DNA of 64,000 bases. Source: Desulfopila inferna. GTDB taxonomy: Bacteria > Desulfobacterota > Desulfobulbia > Desulfobulbales > Desulfocapsaceae. The translations under genes and the position numbers were made by a program. This document shows positions 1 to 8,274 of this stretch, piece by piece. Below the pieces are notes generated by a model. It did not search any database and was not told the DNA's origin. It saw only the letters and a list, made by a program, of their open reading frames with translations. The stretch covers positions 868,001-932,000 of the forward strand of contig NZ_JAFFQE010000002.1 of the NCBI RefSeq assembly GCF_016919005.1. The letters are read 5' to 3'. Every line of letters begins with the position of its first letter. The first letter of the stretch is position 1.

Positions 1-152
1 AATTAAGGGGAAAAAAGCAACTTCCAAGGATTTCTCGGCAGTTCAAAAAGAAGGCAAGTGACAGGTCCGACGAAACAATGACCAACTACGAATTGGTCAC
101 CGCTGAAGGCAAGGCAGTCCTTGGTGAGGTAACAACTATACACAGTCAATGA
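1..152 (+). other. Open frames entering from the left edge, possible end of a CDS
   Basis: Two plus-strand frames are open from the window edge. One ends at a TGA at 59-61 (last residues about SAVQKEGK). The other stays open to a TGA at 150-152 and overlaps the 3' end of the convergent methyltransferase gene by 7 bases. Either could be the tail of a gene starting outside the window, or neither. There is too little sequence to name a product, and only the absence of stops supports coding. Confidence 0.25.
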
Positions 153-1600
153 GCTATTTCTCTAACCTTGATTGCATCGATAACTGTATCGTTGAGCTGC
201 GGGTAGTAAAGCTTCTTTTTAGCAGCTTCATTGATGATTTTCTCCCATTGACGGAAAGAATCAACATTTTTTAAGGTGTGCTCGGCAGTTTTGGGATTGC
301 CTTTTTCGGCAATCTCGCGAACACCCTCAAGTGCATGATCGTCGCCTGGAAAATACAGAGGTATAACGCCGGTGTTTTTAGGGATCTCTTCAAAGATCTT
401 CCTCGAATACCGTTCACGCTCGCAGTCTTCCATGAATTTTTCCAGGCTGAAAAAGTTAAGGCTTCCGAGAGCGCCCATGGCATGCCGCACAATATGCACC
501 CCGTACTTGCGCAACGAGTTGCGGCTTAATTCCGATTCGGAAACGGCCTGGGGAGTTACATCGTTCAGGCTGGTACTGCCTCCGGTCTGAGCGGAAGGAA
601 ATCCGGTAATCCAGGTGTTGACGCGTGCCAGGGCAGCGTTGATGAAGGTCTGGTGGGGTGAACTGTAAGAGAGATTACCTCCTGCCTCGGTCACGCTGGG
701 AATGCCACCGTGCACGCACAGAACACCCGGGTTAACGGTCTGGGCGATCATCATCATGAACATAACCTGGGCATGGATCTGCGTCAAAAATGACTCCGGG
801 CTGCCGGCGCCCGACACGCCGGCAATCGTCTGGTCGATCAACAGCAGGTTATTGCCTGTGCGCGCACTTAGTAAAAACGGCTCGACCATGTTATTCATGG
901 GCGCCAGGGATGCAATCAGGCTGGTGCCGTCGATCCAGTGCTCCTTGCCTTGCAGGAATGTCACCTCGTCGGCGGCCATGGTATTGGTGGTGATCATCTT
1001 CAGCCCCTGATAGGCTTTCTCCATTAACTGAGCCACCTCAAAGAGGGAGATACTCTTGTCGCAGGCCACCGGCAGACTGAAAATGTTTACAACATCTTGT
1101 TGTTCAGTCACCAGGCGGATGATTTGCTCATACTCTTTACGATTGGCCGGACGCAGTTCTTCTTCGCCAACCCGCTTGAGAAAGGGCGACGTCGCGCCTG
1201 TGCCGAAAGTATTCATTCCCGGGTCTCCAGGCATGTGACGGGGCACCTGCTCCAGGCAATGATCTATGTAACTTCTTTTCAGGGGGATAAACAGCGCTGT
1301 TTCATTGTCGAAATCAACACCATCGGCTTCCAGGAGAATATCCATGAGAACCTGGTTCTCCGCAATGTTCATGCCGATTTCCGTCATTACCCGTTTAGCG
1401 TTTTCGTCGATACGCCGGTAGACCGCCTTTTCAGCGATCAGATCATCCATATCCTCTATCCGCAAACGAACTTTTTCAAGGATAGTTTCGTCGGTAACAT
1501 GCGGCAGGATGTCCTCATATAAGGCTTTGGCCTGTTTGAAACGAGCCTCCTTTTCCAGGAGAATGCCTTTTTCCAGAATCGTTTCCGCAGGTGGACTCAT
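146..1600 (-). CDS. MttB-family (trimethylamine methyltransferase-like) corrinoid methyltransferase, non-pyrrolysine
   Basis: A 484-residue protein resembling the MttB superfamily. These enzymes move a methyl group from a quaternary or tertiary amine such as glycine betaine or trimethylamine to a cobalamin-binding partner protein in the cytoplasm. The frame has no internal amber codon, so it belongs to the non-pyrrolysine branch, whose substrates are usually quaternary amines. The first about 60 residues are helical and charged; the rest has the Gly- and Met-rich barrel-like pattern of the family (LCVHGGIPS, TGGSTSLND). I chose the ATG at 1600 over one 33 bases upstream because GGATAA precedes it at good spacing. 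No corrinoid protein or MtbA-like partner gene is visible in this window, so the substrate is unknown. Confidence 0.8.
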   Translation of the reverse strand: MSPPAETILEKGILLEKEARFKQAKALYEDILPHVTDETILEKVRLRIEDMDDLIAEKAVYRRIDENAKRVMTEIGMNIAENQVLMDILLEADGVDFDNETALFIPLKRSYIDHCLEQVPRHMPGDPGMNTFGTGATSPFLKRVGEEELRPANRKEYEQIIRLVTEQQDVVNIFSLPVACDKSISLFEVAQLMEKAYQGLKMITTNTMAADEVTFLQGKEHWIDGTSLIASLAPMNNMVEPFLLSARTGNNLLLIDQTIAGVSGAGSPESFLTQIHAQVMFMMMIAQTVNPGVLCVHGGIPSVTEAGGNLSYSSPHQTFINAALARVNTWITGFPSAQTGGSTSLNDVTPQAVSESELSRNSLRKYGVHIVRHAMGALGSLNFFSLEKFMEDCERERYSRKIFEEIPKNTGVIPLYFPGDDHALEGVREIAEKGNPKTAEHTLKNVDSFRQWEKIINEAAKKKLYYPQLNDTVIDAIKVREIAH

Positions 1601-1867
1601 TGCAATTATCCTTATTCCACAGCGTTGACACACCCGACAGCAGGTCTGCCAACACTGATCATTTTATTTATTACTCCTGGAATCACCCTACAAATCAGTG
1701 TTTATTAAATCAATAACAGAATATATGCCGGGCAGTTTGATTAATATCTCTCCCTGTCACTTTGCACGTTTTTACTTCTAGACCACGAGCCATCGGTATC
1801 CTGAAACTGCATTGCCAAAAGTTATTTTATCCAGATACATAAATGGCTCTCGTCGGAAAGTTTCTTC

Positions 1868-1894
1868 TTCCCCTGCAGATATATTGCAGGGGAA
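1868..1894 (+). terminator. Hairpin with T-run, possible terminator
   Basis: A 10-bp perfect stem (TTCCCCTGCA / TGCAGGGGAA) with a 7-base loop, followed on the plus strand by GGCTGC and six T. It lies in the 312-base gap between the methyltransferase start (1600) and the 3' end of the repeat protein gene (1913). On the minus strand, where the upstream gene is transcribed, there is no T-run directly after the stem, so its direction of action is unclear. Nothing else was seen in this gap. Confidence 0.4.
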
Positions 1895-1912
1895 GGCTGC
1901 TTTTTTCTATCT

Positions 1913-2395
1913 TCAGCTTTTGTCGCCCTTCACCGACAGCCGGCCAGGCTTATCGCGATCAAGCGCATTTTCTTCGGTATTTTTTGGGGCTGCCGCCCTG
2001 CCCGGAGGATTTTCCTCCATCATATGTGGATCGTATGGCTCCGACTTTTCGGCGTTATAGGTATAGGAAGTATGCCCCTGCTCATCAGAAGATACCGACA
2101 CCGGGCTGGACTGATCACGATCAAGCACAGCTGCCTTGTTTTCTTCTCCGGACTGTCCGGCCGGATGCGACTTGTGTTCCTTCTGCCTATCCCGAGAAGA
2201 CACTGACAGCGGGCCCGGCTTATCCCGGTCAAGCACATCGCCCTCGATGTTTTTTGCAGCCGGCGACCTGCCCGGAGGATTTTCGTCTGACATATGCGGA
2301 TCGTACGGCGCCGACTTTTCAGCGTTATAGGTATAAGTAGGGTGTCCCTGCTTATCAGAGGATACCGATACCGGGCCGGACTGATCACGATTGAG
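1913..2395 (-). repeat. In-gene tandem repeat, 270-nt period
   Basis: Two direct copies lie inside the preceding gene: about 2126-2395 (full unit) and 1913-2125 (truncated at the stop codon). The offset between matching bases is exactly 270 (for example CTGATCACGA at 2111 and 2381), so there are no net indels and the copies remain in frame. Differences are scattered base changes, pointing to an old duplication kept under coding constraint. Confidence 0.8.
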
Positions 2396-2632
2396 AATAG
2401 CGTCATGCTCTCCTCTCCTGTTCCAGTCTGATACGTCATCACTCCTCCTGCCTCGAACAAGGCTGCTTCCACCCTTCAATAAACGCTTCACAACAAAACC
2501 CGTGAGCAATGCTCCACCTATCATAAGCAACGGCTGGCGTTTACTCACCCTCTTTTCCTCTCTGTGGACATTCATATAATTGGAAAATTTGCGGACCCTG
2601 CCCAAAGCTGAATCTTTTGTATATTTCTTCAT
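1913..2632 (-). CDS. Membrane-anchored repeat protein of unknown function
   Basis: A 239-residue protein not recognised as any family. Residues 1-30 are basic (MKKYTKDSALGRVRKF). One hydrophobic segment (LLMIGGALLTGFVV) lies around residues 37-53, followed by a long polar tail. The tail is built of two copies of a 90-residue unit, each holding two versions of the motif LDRDxxGPxSVSS, so the motif occurs four times. It also contains repeats of TYNAEKSxPYDPHM and ENPPGR. The start at 2632 is preceded by AGGAGG at a 5-base distance; an upstream in-frame ATG lacks this. The layout suggests an anchor with a flexible, hydrophilic, possibly disordered domain. Which side of the membrane it faces cannot be told. 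Confidence 0.7.
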   Translation of the reverse strand: MKKYTKDSALGRVRKFSNYMNVHREEKRVSKRQPLLMIGGALLTGFVVKRLLKGGSSLVRGRRSDDVSDWNRRGEHDAILNRDQSGPVSVSSDKQGHPTYTYNAEKSAPYDPHMSDENPPGRSPAAKNIEGDVLDRDKPGPLSVSSRDRQKEHKSHPAGQSGEENKAAVLDRDQSSPVSVSSDEQGHTSYTYNAEKSEPYDPHMMEENPPGRAAAPKNTEENALDRDKPGRLSVKGDKS

Positions 2633-3014
2633 AACTGCCTCCTGTTTGTCTTTAAGCATTGTTTTCACCCGCCTTATTGACGGAGCGTGTTTCAGCTCGA
2701 ATATATACCCATTAGAAAGCAATTATTATGCCAAAAGTGGAATAGGCCGTTCATCGTGTTCTTTGTGCGCCGCACCCTGATCTGACAAAGGTCTCTGCCT
2801 CTCCGGGGCAGTACGTTTTTGTTGAGCAGGTGGGGCTACAGCAGACCGGCCTGCGGTTTCGAGTAGTTGGATAGATAGAATGGTCCGGCCCCACTGGAAA
2901 ATACTGGACCTGTTTCCGCTCCCCGGCTCGGGAACGTCCGGTTCATGTTTTTGCGGTGGAAATACAACCAGTGATGGAGGGCTTTTTTCTCCGAGAGATG
3001 AACGGCGAGGAAAA

Positions 3015-3041
3015 TTGACTAAGCTGCTTATAAAGTATACT
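3015..3041 (+). promoter_or_regulatory. Possible promoter for the DUF3096 gene
   Basis: TTGACT at 3015-3020 and TATACT at 3036-3041 are separated by 15 bases, shorter than the usual 17. The inverted repeat ACTCTT/AAGAGT (3039-3052) overlaps the -10 element and could bind a regulator. The gene starts 120 bases downstream. The rest of the 530-base stretch 2633-3162 holds no convincing gene. Confidence 0.35.
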
Positions 3042-3162
3042 CTTTGAAGAGTAACATTTAGTTGAGGTCCACCATGAAGGCAAGATCTGGGATTTAGATC
3101 AAAACGAATTACTGGATTCTGTAAATTTCTCAATAAGAGTTAACCCAATTAAGGAGATGGAT

Positions 3163-3312
3163 ATGAATATTTCACTTACCCCTTTGGTATCGCTTATCGC
3201 TGGTATTCTCATTTTGGTTGTCCCCCGCCTGCTCAACTACATCGTTGCAGGATATCTGATTGTTATAGGCCTGATCGGACTGTTCGGCGGCGCCGGTTTT
3301 CATATGCGGTAG
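3163..3312 (+). CDS. DUF3096 family small membrane protein (49 aa)
   Basis: A 49-residue, strongly hydrophobic protein that begins MNISLTPLVSLIAG and contains VPRLLNYIVAGYLIVIGLIG. This matches the DUF3096 family of very short bacterial membrane proteins with two membrane segments and a conserved P-R-x-L-N-Y turn. AAGGAG lies 6 bases before the ATG. The protein ends FHMR shortly after the second hydrophobic segment, as expected for the family. The function is unknown. It stands alone, with a possible promoter about 120 bases upstream. Confidence 0.85.
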   Translation: MNISLTPLVSLIAGILILVVPRLLNYIVAGYLIVIGLIGLFGGAGFHMR

Positions 3313-3557
3313 CAGCCTGTTCAAGGAAACGGGACAACTTCACGCCACACCCGGGACCAGGCCGGCTCGTGGCTGCTGGAATCCCTTCTGGCCAGGGGAC
3401 TCGCTTCCAGGAAAATGGAGGCGGGGCTCTTGAGTAAAATCGTCCCCGATTAAAGTATGTTTCGGAACTCCTCACCAATCAAAAGCCCGAGCAGTTATCC
3501 TGGCCTTCTGGTCTTATCGGCATATACTCTCCTCCCGGCGAAAATTTTTTAAATTAA

Positions 3558-4732
3558 GAGTCTGGCCATTTGGATGAAACCGAGATGCTGGTCGGCTGGG
3601 GCTGGAATGGAATGCAGAGCCATCAGATGCCGTGAGCTCCGCTGGTGCTCACCGGGATAGCGAAGAATCCTGATAAACTTCTGGTAGTAATCGATCCAAG
3701 AAAGAGCGAAACAGCAAGCATTGCCGACATCCACCTGCCCCTGCATCCGGGGACCGACGCCTTGCTGATCAAGGCAATGATCGCCATCATCTTAAAACGT
3801 GGCTGGGAGCACACAAGTTACCTGGAAAATCATGTTGAGGGATTTGCCAAGATCCGGCCATGGTTTTCGGGAATGGATATCGAAGCGGCAATTTTCGTTT
3901 GTAAACTTGATTACGATCAGGTTGTGGAACTCTGCCGCTTAATGACCACCAAACGCTGGTGCATGCATCCGGATCTGGGGATCTATATGGGTCGCCACAG
4001 CACTCTCAATTCGTATCTTTTGAATATTCTCGGTGCCATATGTGGAATATTCGGGGTGCGCGGGGGTAATCTCATTCCCGGCATGGTCATGCCTCTGGGT
4101 TTCCACGCCGATGAACGGAATCCCAAAACCTGGCGGACTGTCGCAACAAACATGCCCCCTGCGGCGGGTGGATCCTTTCCGCCGGCGGTGGTGCCTGAAG
4201 AGATAGAACATCAGCACCCGGAGCGCCTCAGAACTCTCTATGTCAATGGCTGTAATCCGCTACGTTCATATCCGGACACTACTGCCTACGAAGAGGCTTT
4301 CAAAAAACTTGACCTGCTTGTCGTTTGTGACATTGTCATGAGCGAAACCGCGAGATATGCCATTACATTTTGTCCTGCCGGAATGCATATGAATCCTGGG
4401 ATGGGACATTTTTCTCCTGGACGTATCCCCAGGTCTATTTCCAGATGCGGCAACCTCTTGTAGAACCGCTGGAGAATTGCCGTGAAGCATCGCAAATCTT
4501 CACCGATATCGCCGATAAGCCCGGAATTATTCCGGAAATTCCTGAAGATGTGCTCCAGGCTGCCCGTGGCAATCGTCTTCATTTCGGCGCAAAGCTCATG
4601 GAATGGGCAGCAAAAGAGCCGGCCATACGATCGAAAATGACATTTATCCTGGCACTTTGTACCATGCAGGGTGGAAATGGCATAAAATCAGAACAGCCCA
4701 GGCTGGGCTCAGAGTTCCATTCCTGCCAATAA
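3558..4732 (+). pseudogene. Decayed molybdopterin oxidoreductase (DMSO reductase family) fragment
   Basis: The translation over about 390 codons matches the middle and later part of a molybdopterin oxidoreductase: LVGWGWNGMQSHQMP, then LLVVIDPRKSETASIADIHLPLHPGTD, RGGNLIPG, and YESWDGTFFSWTYPQ. The N-terminal part, with the iron-sulfur ligands and metal ligand, is missing. An in-frame TGA at 3633-3635 falls where family members carry Arg before APLVLT, consistent with CGA to TGA. A -1 frameshift near 4355-4372 moves reading from the ...SETARYA frame into the ...YESWDG frame; one missing base would restore ADYIL. After about 4640 the similarity fades, so the C-terminus is damaged too. This is a relic without a complete reading frame. 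Confidence 0.8.
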
Positions 4733-4807
4733 CCTAACAACTCTCCCGCATCGAGAATGAACGTGAGTTTTTTCCGTTGTAACAGTTGATTGTGGTGGGA
4801 GGCGAAA

Positions 4808-5125
4808 ATGAGCCGGTTTCTTAATATCCTGCTGTTGATATGGTTGGCGGGTTGTACCGCGACCCATACGGTCCGCAAGGATGATGAAGGCGTGACTCTC
4901 GCCCTTGACCTTGGCGGTGCCCGGGAGGTTCTTTTTGTTTCTTCACTCGACGGATTCACGGTGCACAAGGCGAGGAAAGGGAGCGACGGAGCCTGGCTGG
5001 TGCGTGATCTGGATGATAGGGAGTTTCGCTATTTTTATATAGTTGACGGCAGGTCTTATGTACCGGAATGCAGATTTATGGAAAAAGATGATTTTGGACT
5101 GATGAACTGTATCCATCAGCCCTGA
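4808..5125 (+). CDS. Small lipoprotein with CBM48/glycogen-binding-like domain
   Basis: A 105-residue protein with a lipoprotein signal (MSRFLNILLLIWLAGC, lipobox LAGC, lipidated Cys at residue 16). The mature part resembles the early-set beta-sandwich of CBM48/AMPK glycogen-binding modules: LDLGGAREVLFVSSLDGF, then DGAWLVRDLDD, then EFRYFYIVDGRSYVPE. The start at 4808 has GGAGG at a 5-base distance and leaves the signal at the N-terminus. It is followed 91 bases later by an exported Gly-rich protein on the same strand, so the two may act together at the envelope. Carbohydrate binding is only an inference from the fold. Confidence 0.7.
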   Translation: MSRFLNILLLIWLAGCTATHTVRKDDEGVTLALDLGGAREVLFVSSLDGFTVHKARKGSDGAWLVRDLDDREFRYFYIVDGRSYVPECRFMEKDDFGLMNCIHQP

Positions 5126-5216
5126 AGATCAGGTAGGGATTGACAGGGGATATGGATTGGCAGTATTCGGCCTGACTGCAAAGGGTACAGGTGGTGTTTT
5201 TCAAGGAGGCGGTATT

Positions 5217-6212
5217 ATGGAAAAGATTATGTTGATCTTGTTTTTGCTGATGATGACAGCGACGCTAGCCGGCGGGCAAACGATCGACAGTCAGATGGAA
5301 ATTCTTGAGCATCAGATAGCCCGGTCCGGATTATCTGTTGAAGAGGCGCACTCATTGGTCCACTCAATGCAGCAGGCGGGATTTACCGAAAAGCAGGCGG
5401 AAAGGCTGGCCCGTCAATTATCCGCGGGTGATTTTCCGGGAATGGCAGCGGAACCGGTAAGGGATAAAGTGCTGGAGGGTATTGCCAAGAGGGTCTCGAC
5501 GGAAAGGATTCTGCAGGCGGCAACGATGGTTGAGGAGCGATACGCCCATGCCTATGAATTGACTGCCGGCATGAATCAGCAGAACCGCATGCGGCTAACC
5601 CAGGCCTATGCCGACTGTCTGGCCGCAGGTCTTACCAGGGAGGATGCCGCCCGGATAGCTTCAGCGATCCAGAGCAGACAGCAGCATGAGGAAAAAACAA
5701 AGCAATTCGGTATCGGCCAAGAGGCTTTGCTTACGGCAAGAGAGATGGTGCGGCAGGGTGTAGCGTCGACTACCACCGCCTCTGTGATAGGAGAGGCTCT
5801 TGCCCGGGGGTATGATGAATCTAACATGCATACTCTCCGCTATTCTTTTCGTAACAGGCAAAAGGATAATCTGGAGGAGACCGCACAAACATTCAGGGCT
5901 GCAATCGGCATGGGAGTTTCGGCCGATAAACTCGGCACTTTCGAGGGCGGCGGTAACGTCGGAGAAGGCTTCCATGGTGATGTCGGTAGTGAATCAGGTC
6001 ATGGCCATGAATCTACAGGGGGGCAGGGTGGTGGAAGTTCCGGTGGCGGCAGCGGTGGCAGCGGTGGCAGCGGCGGCAGCGACGGTAGTGGAGGAAGTGG
6101 CGGCGGCGGCGACAGTGGCGGTCATGGTGGCAGCGGCGACAGTGGCGGTCATGGTGGCAACGGCGATAGTGGTGGCGGTGCAGGCGGTCAGGGCGGCGAT
6201 GGCAAACACTGA
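5217..6212 (+). CDS. Exported protein with helical body and Gly/Ser-rich tail
   Basis: A 331-residue protein with a Sec signal peptide (hydrophobic stretch IMLILFLLMMTATLAGG, likely cut near residues 19-21). Residues about 25-240 are helical and rich in Ala, Glu and Gln, with repeated short patterns such as GLSVEEAHSLVHSMQQAG and GLTREDAARIASAIQS. These suggest several related helical hairpins. Residues about 243-331 are low-complexity Gly/Ser/His/Asp with repeats of GGHGGSGDS type. AAGGAGG lies 7 bases before the ATG. The family was not recognised. It follows the CBM48-like lipoprotein and converges with the antiporter gene. Confidence 0.75.
   Translation: MEKIMLILFLLMMTATLAGGQTIDSQMEILEHQIARSGLSVEEAHSLVHSMQQAGFTEKQAERLARQLSAGDFPGMAAEPVRDKVLEGIAKRVSTERILQAATMVEERYAHAYELTAGMNQQNRMRLTQAYADCLAAGLTREDAARIASAIQSRQQHEEKTKQFGIGQEALLTAREMVRQGVASTTTASVIGEALARGYDESNMHTLRYSFRNRQKDNLEETAQTFRAAIGMGVSADKLGTFEGGGNVGEGFHGDVGSESGHGHESTGGQGGGSSGGGSGGSGGSGGSDGSGGSGGGGDSGGHGGSGDSGGHGGNGDSGGGAGGQGGDGKH
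6019..6205 (+). repeat. Low-complexity Gly/Ser/His coding repeat
   Basis: An imperfect array of GGTGGC/AGCGGT hexamers followed by larger units encoding GDSGGHGG, all in frame within the 3' end of the exported protein gene. Such tracts change length easily by slippage, so the exact number of residues may vary among strains. Confidence 0.8.
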
Positions 6213-6225
6213 TACTGTTCACTTT

Positions 6226-7509
6226 TCATAGACCTGAGGGGCGTCGCCAGTATTTATGCATGGTCGGCTTAACACTGATCCCGTGGACCAGTATGGAAAG
6301 CGTCACCACAACCAGTGTCAGATGGATCAATTCTATAGCCAGTTCTTCCTGCAATCCGTGCTGGATGGCATACATCAGATAATAGAACGAACCGATACCG
6401 CGTACTCCGAACCAGCCGACTAAACCGCGAATACGCCAGGTTGTGCGGGTGCCGATCAGACCAATCATTACGCTTAAGGGGCGTGCAACGGTAAATATGA
6501 AGAGCGCAAGGCCAAATGCACGCCAACTCCACGAATCGACGAAGAGCATGCCGCCGATGAGCAGGATCAGAACGAGTTCAGACAACCTCTCAAGATGCTC
6601 TTTGAAAACCAGAGAGGCTACACTGACATGATGTTGTGGGGAACCTTCTGGTGGCGCGGTGGCCTGAGGCTGCTGCCGAGTTCCCGAGACGGCTCCGGCA
6701 AGTTTAAGCTCGGTGTGGCGCAAAGCTACGGCGGCAAAGAATACGGCGAGAAAGCCCCAGGCGTTGAGCCACAGGCTTAGACCGTACACCGCCCCAATTA
6801 ATCCCAAACCCAAAAAGTCATTCAGTAAATCCGGATCCTGCCGATTGCCGCGCAGGCGTGTCGCTAAATGGGCAAGCGCCCAACCGGCAATGACGCCGAT
6901 AGCGACACCCGCAGCAGTCGCCCATAGCACGTCAACCACTATCCAGCGTTGCCCGAAATCACCTAAATCATGCAGCCCGAGCAGACCTAAACCCAGCATG
7001 ACAAAGGGAAAGGCGCTGCCGTCGTTCATTCCCGCCTCGCTGGTCAGGATAAACCGCAGACGATCGTGGTCACCTGCATGACGTATCTGCACCTCGGTCG
7101 CCAGCACCGGATCGGTTGGCGCTATGATAGCTCCGAGCAGCACTGCCGCGCCCAGCGATAATCCCAGGAGGTAATAGCTAAAGCCGGCAACCAGTGCGAC
7201 CGTGACAGCCATGGAAAAAAAGGCCAGAAAAACCGGCCTCCGCCAGCGCGTGAAAGTGAGCGGCACCGGCATCTTTACCCCGGCTGAAAACAGGGAGATC
7301 AGCACTACCACCTCGGTTAATATTTCGAGCAGGGCTGACTGCTTGAGAGGGTTGAAGTGGAAGAGGCCGAAACCTGTCGGACCCACCAGCAGTCCCACCG
7401 CCAGATAAACTATGGCCGAGGTGACCGGTAAGCGCTTGATAACAGGCATCGTCAGGCCCATGGCAAGCATCAGACCGCCTACCAGTAAAAACCATCCCGT
7501 ACTATTCAT
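6226..7509 (-). CDS. CPA1-type Na+/H+ (cation/proton) antiporter
   Basis: A 427-residue polytopic inner-membrane protein of the sodium/hydrogen exchanger family (NhaP/CPA1 type). About 11-12 hydrophobic segments are visible. The core motif APTDPVLATEVQ followed by LTSEAGMNDGSAFPFVML contains the paired Asp residues of the transport site that mark electroneutral CPA1 exchangers. The expected role is exchanging cytoplasmic Na+ for H+. It lacks a long cytosolic tail, and ends 14 bases from the convergent exported-protein gene. The start at 7509 has only a weak GAGCAG upstream. With the V-type ATPase and SSS symporter in the same window it fits a sodium economy. Confidence 0.85.
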   Translation of the reverse strand: MNSTGWFLLVGGLMLAMGLTMPVIKRLPVTSAIVYLAVGLLVGPTGFGLFHFNPLKQSALLEILTEVVVLISLFSAGVKMPVPLTFTRWRRPVFLAFFSMAVTVALVAGFSYYLLGLSLGAAVLLGAIIAPTDPVLATEVQIRHAGDHDRLRFILTSEAGMNDGSAFPFVMLGLGLLGLHDLGDFGQRWIVVDVLWATAAGVAIGVIAGWALAHLATRLRGNRQDPDLLNDFLGLGLIGAVYGLSLWLNAWGFLAVFFAAVALRHTELKLAGAVSGTRQQPQATAPPEGSPQHHVSVASLVFKEHLERLSELVLILLIGGMLFVDSWSWRAFGLALFIFTVARPLSVMIGLIGTRTTWRIRGLVGWFGVRGIGSFYYLMYAIQHGLQEELAIELIHLTLVVVTLSILVHGISVKPTMHKYWRRPSGL

Positions 7510-7848
7510 TGCTGCTCAGCGCCTGTATAGGCCCCGGGTTGTGCAGTCCTCCAGATTGCTGCTTATTGGTAAGCGGGTAAGCGGCTTGTGTGTGACAAAA
7601 TTTTTGAATTGAGCTCAGATGTGATTGAATCTCTGCTTGGATGTCCGGTTTTCGCATTGGCTCCTTGGATTACGAGATTATCCTGATTGATTGTCTTGGG
7701 GGAGATTTGTCATCACGGCTCGCGGTCGGGTTCAGATCAATGAATATTTTGGATCTCCCGGCGGCCTTCTCTTTTTTGGCGTTTCGCAACTGTGCAAAAA
7801 AAAATCAGAGTGTTAAGCGGAAACCAGCAGGTCTTTTTAGACCTGTCT
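7510..7848. other. Gap of 339 bases: no gene seen except a hairpin
   Basis: No convincing gene was found. At 7828-7845 there is a perfect 7-bp inverted repeat (CAGGTCT, 4-base loop, AGACCTG) directly downstream of the response regulator stop codon on the minus strand. It could end the kinase/regulator transcript, but the T-rich stretch lies about 20 bases further on. A plus-strand open frame from 7641 runs into the regulator gene antisense and was not accepted. Confidence 0.4.
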
Positions 7849-8274
7849 TCAGATACGGGAGGAAAGGTAAAGTGAGGTCGCTTTCTTTATTACCTTCTGA
7901 AAATCATCGAAGCCCATTGGCTTTATCATAAAATCGCTTGCTCCCGAGGAAAGCGCTTCTGTTTTGTCATTCTCATCAAGAGAAGATGAAAAAATAACCA
8001 CTGCAAGCATGTCAAACCGCCTGTCAGATCTTATCTCCTGCAGTACCTCCAGACCACTCACCTTCGGCAGCTTCAGATCAAGAAGCATCAGCTCCGGATT
8101 TCCCGCGGTTCTCTCGGTATAGTCGCCACGGCGATAAAGAAAATCGAGAGCCTTTTGCCCGTCCTGCACCACCTCGCATTCATCCTCGAGAGATAATTCT
8201 TCCAGGGCGATTTTCATCAGGATTATATCATTCGCTTCGTCTTCCGCAATTAGTATACGCTTCAGGCTATCCAT
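7849..8274 (-). CDS. Single-domain response regulator (Rcp1-like)
   Basis: A 141-residue CheY-like receiver with no output domain. The acidic pair is EDE (11-13), the phosphoacceptor is Asp66 in LMLLDLKLP, Thr/Ser is in IFSSS, and Lys is in MIKPM. The spacing and the FLYRRGDY insert after the third helix match the Rcp1/phytochrome-partner type. The gene overlaps the 3' end of the upstream kinase gene by 8 bases, so the two are almost certainly co-translated, and the kinase is the likely phosphodonor. Output probably goes through protein contact rather than DNA binding. Confidence 0.9.
   Translation of the reverse strand: MDSLKRILIAEDEANDIILMKIALEELSLEDECEVVQDGQKALDFLYRRGDYTERTAGNPELMLLDLKLPKVSGLEVLQEIRSDRRFDMLAVVIFSSSLDENDKTEALSSGASDFMIKPMGFDDFQKVIKKATSLYLSSRI

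Noticed and set aside
2726-3133. A 135-codon minus-strand open frame
   Set aside because: Its product is Pro/Arg-rich with no ribosome site and no recognisable domain, and it lies across the promoter region of the DUF3096 gene.
3633-3635. In-frame TGA in the molybdopterin oxidoreductase fragment read as selenocysteine
   Set aside because: The position is not the metal-ligand site of formate dehydrogenases; relatives have Arg there, and the gene has a frameshift and a missing N-terminus, so a nonsense mutation is the simpler reading.
6019-6205. Regular short repeats as a CRISPR array
   Set aside because: They are G/C-rich hexamers with no unique spacers and are in frame within a secreted protein gene.
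7641-7931. A 96-codon plus-strand open frame
   Set aside because: It runs antisense into the response regulator gene, has no ribosome site, and gives no recognisable protein.
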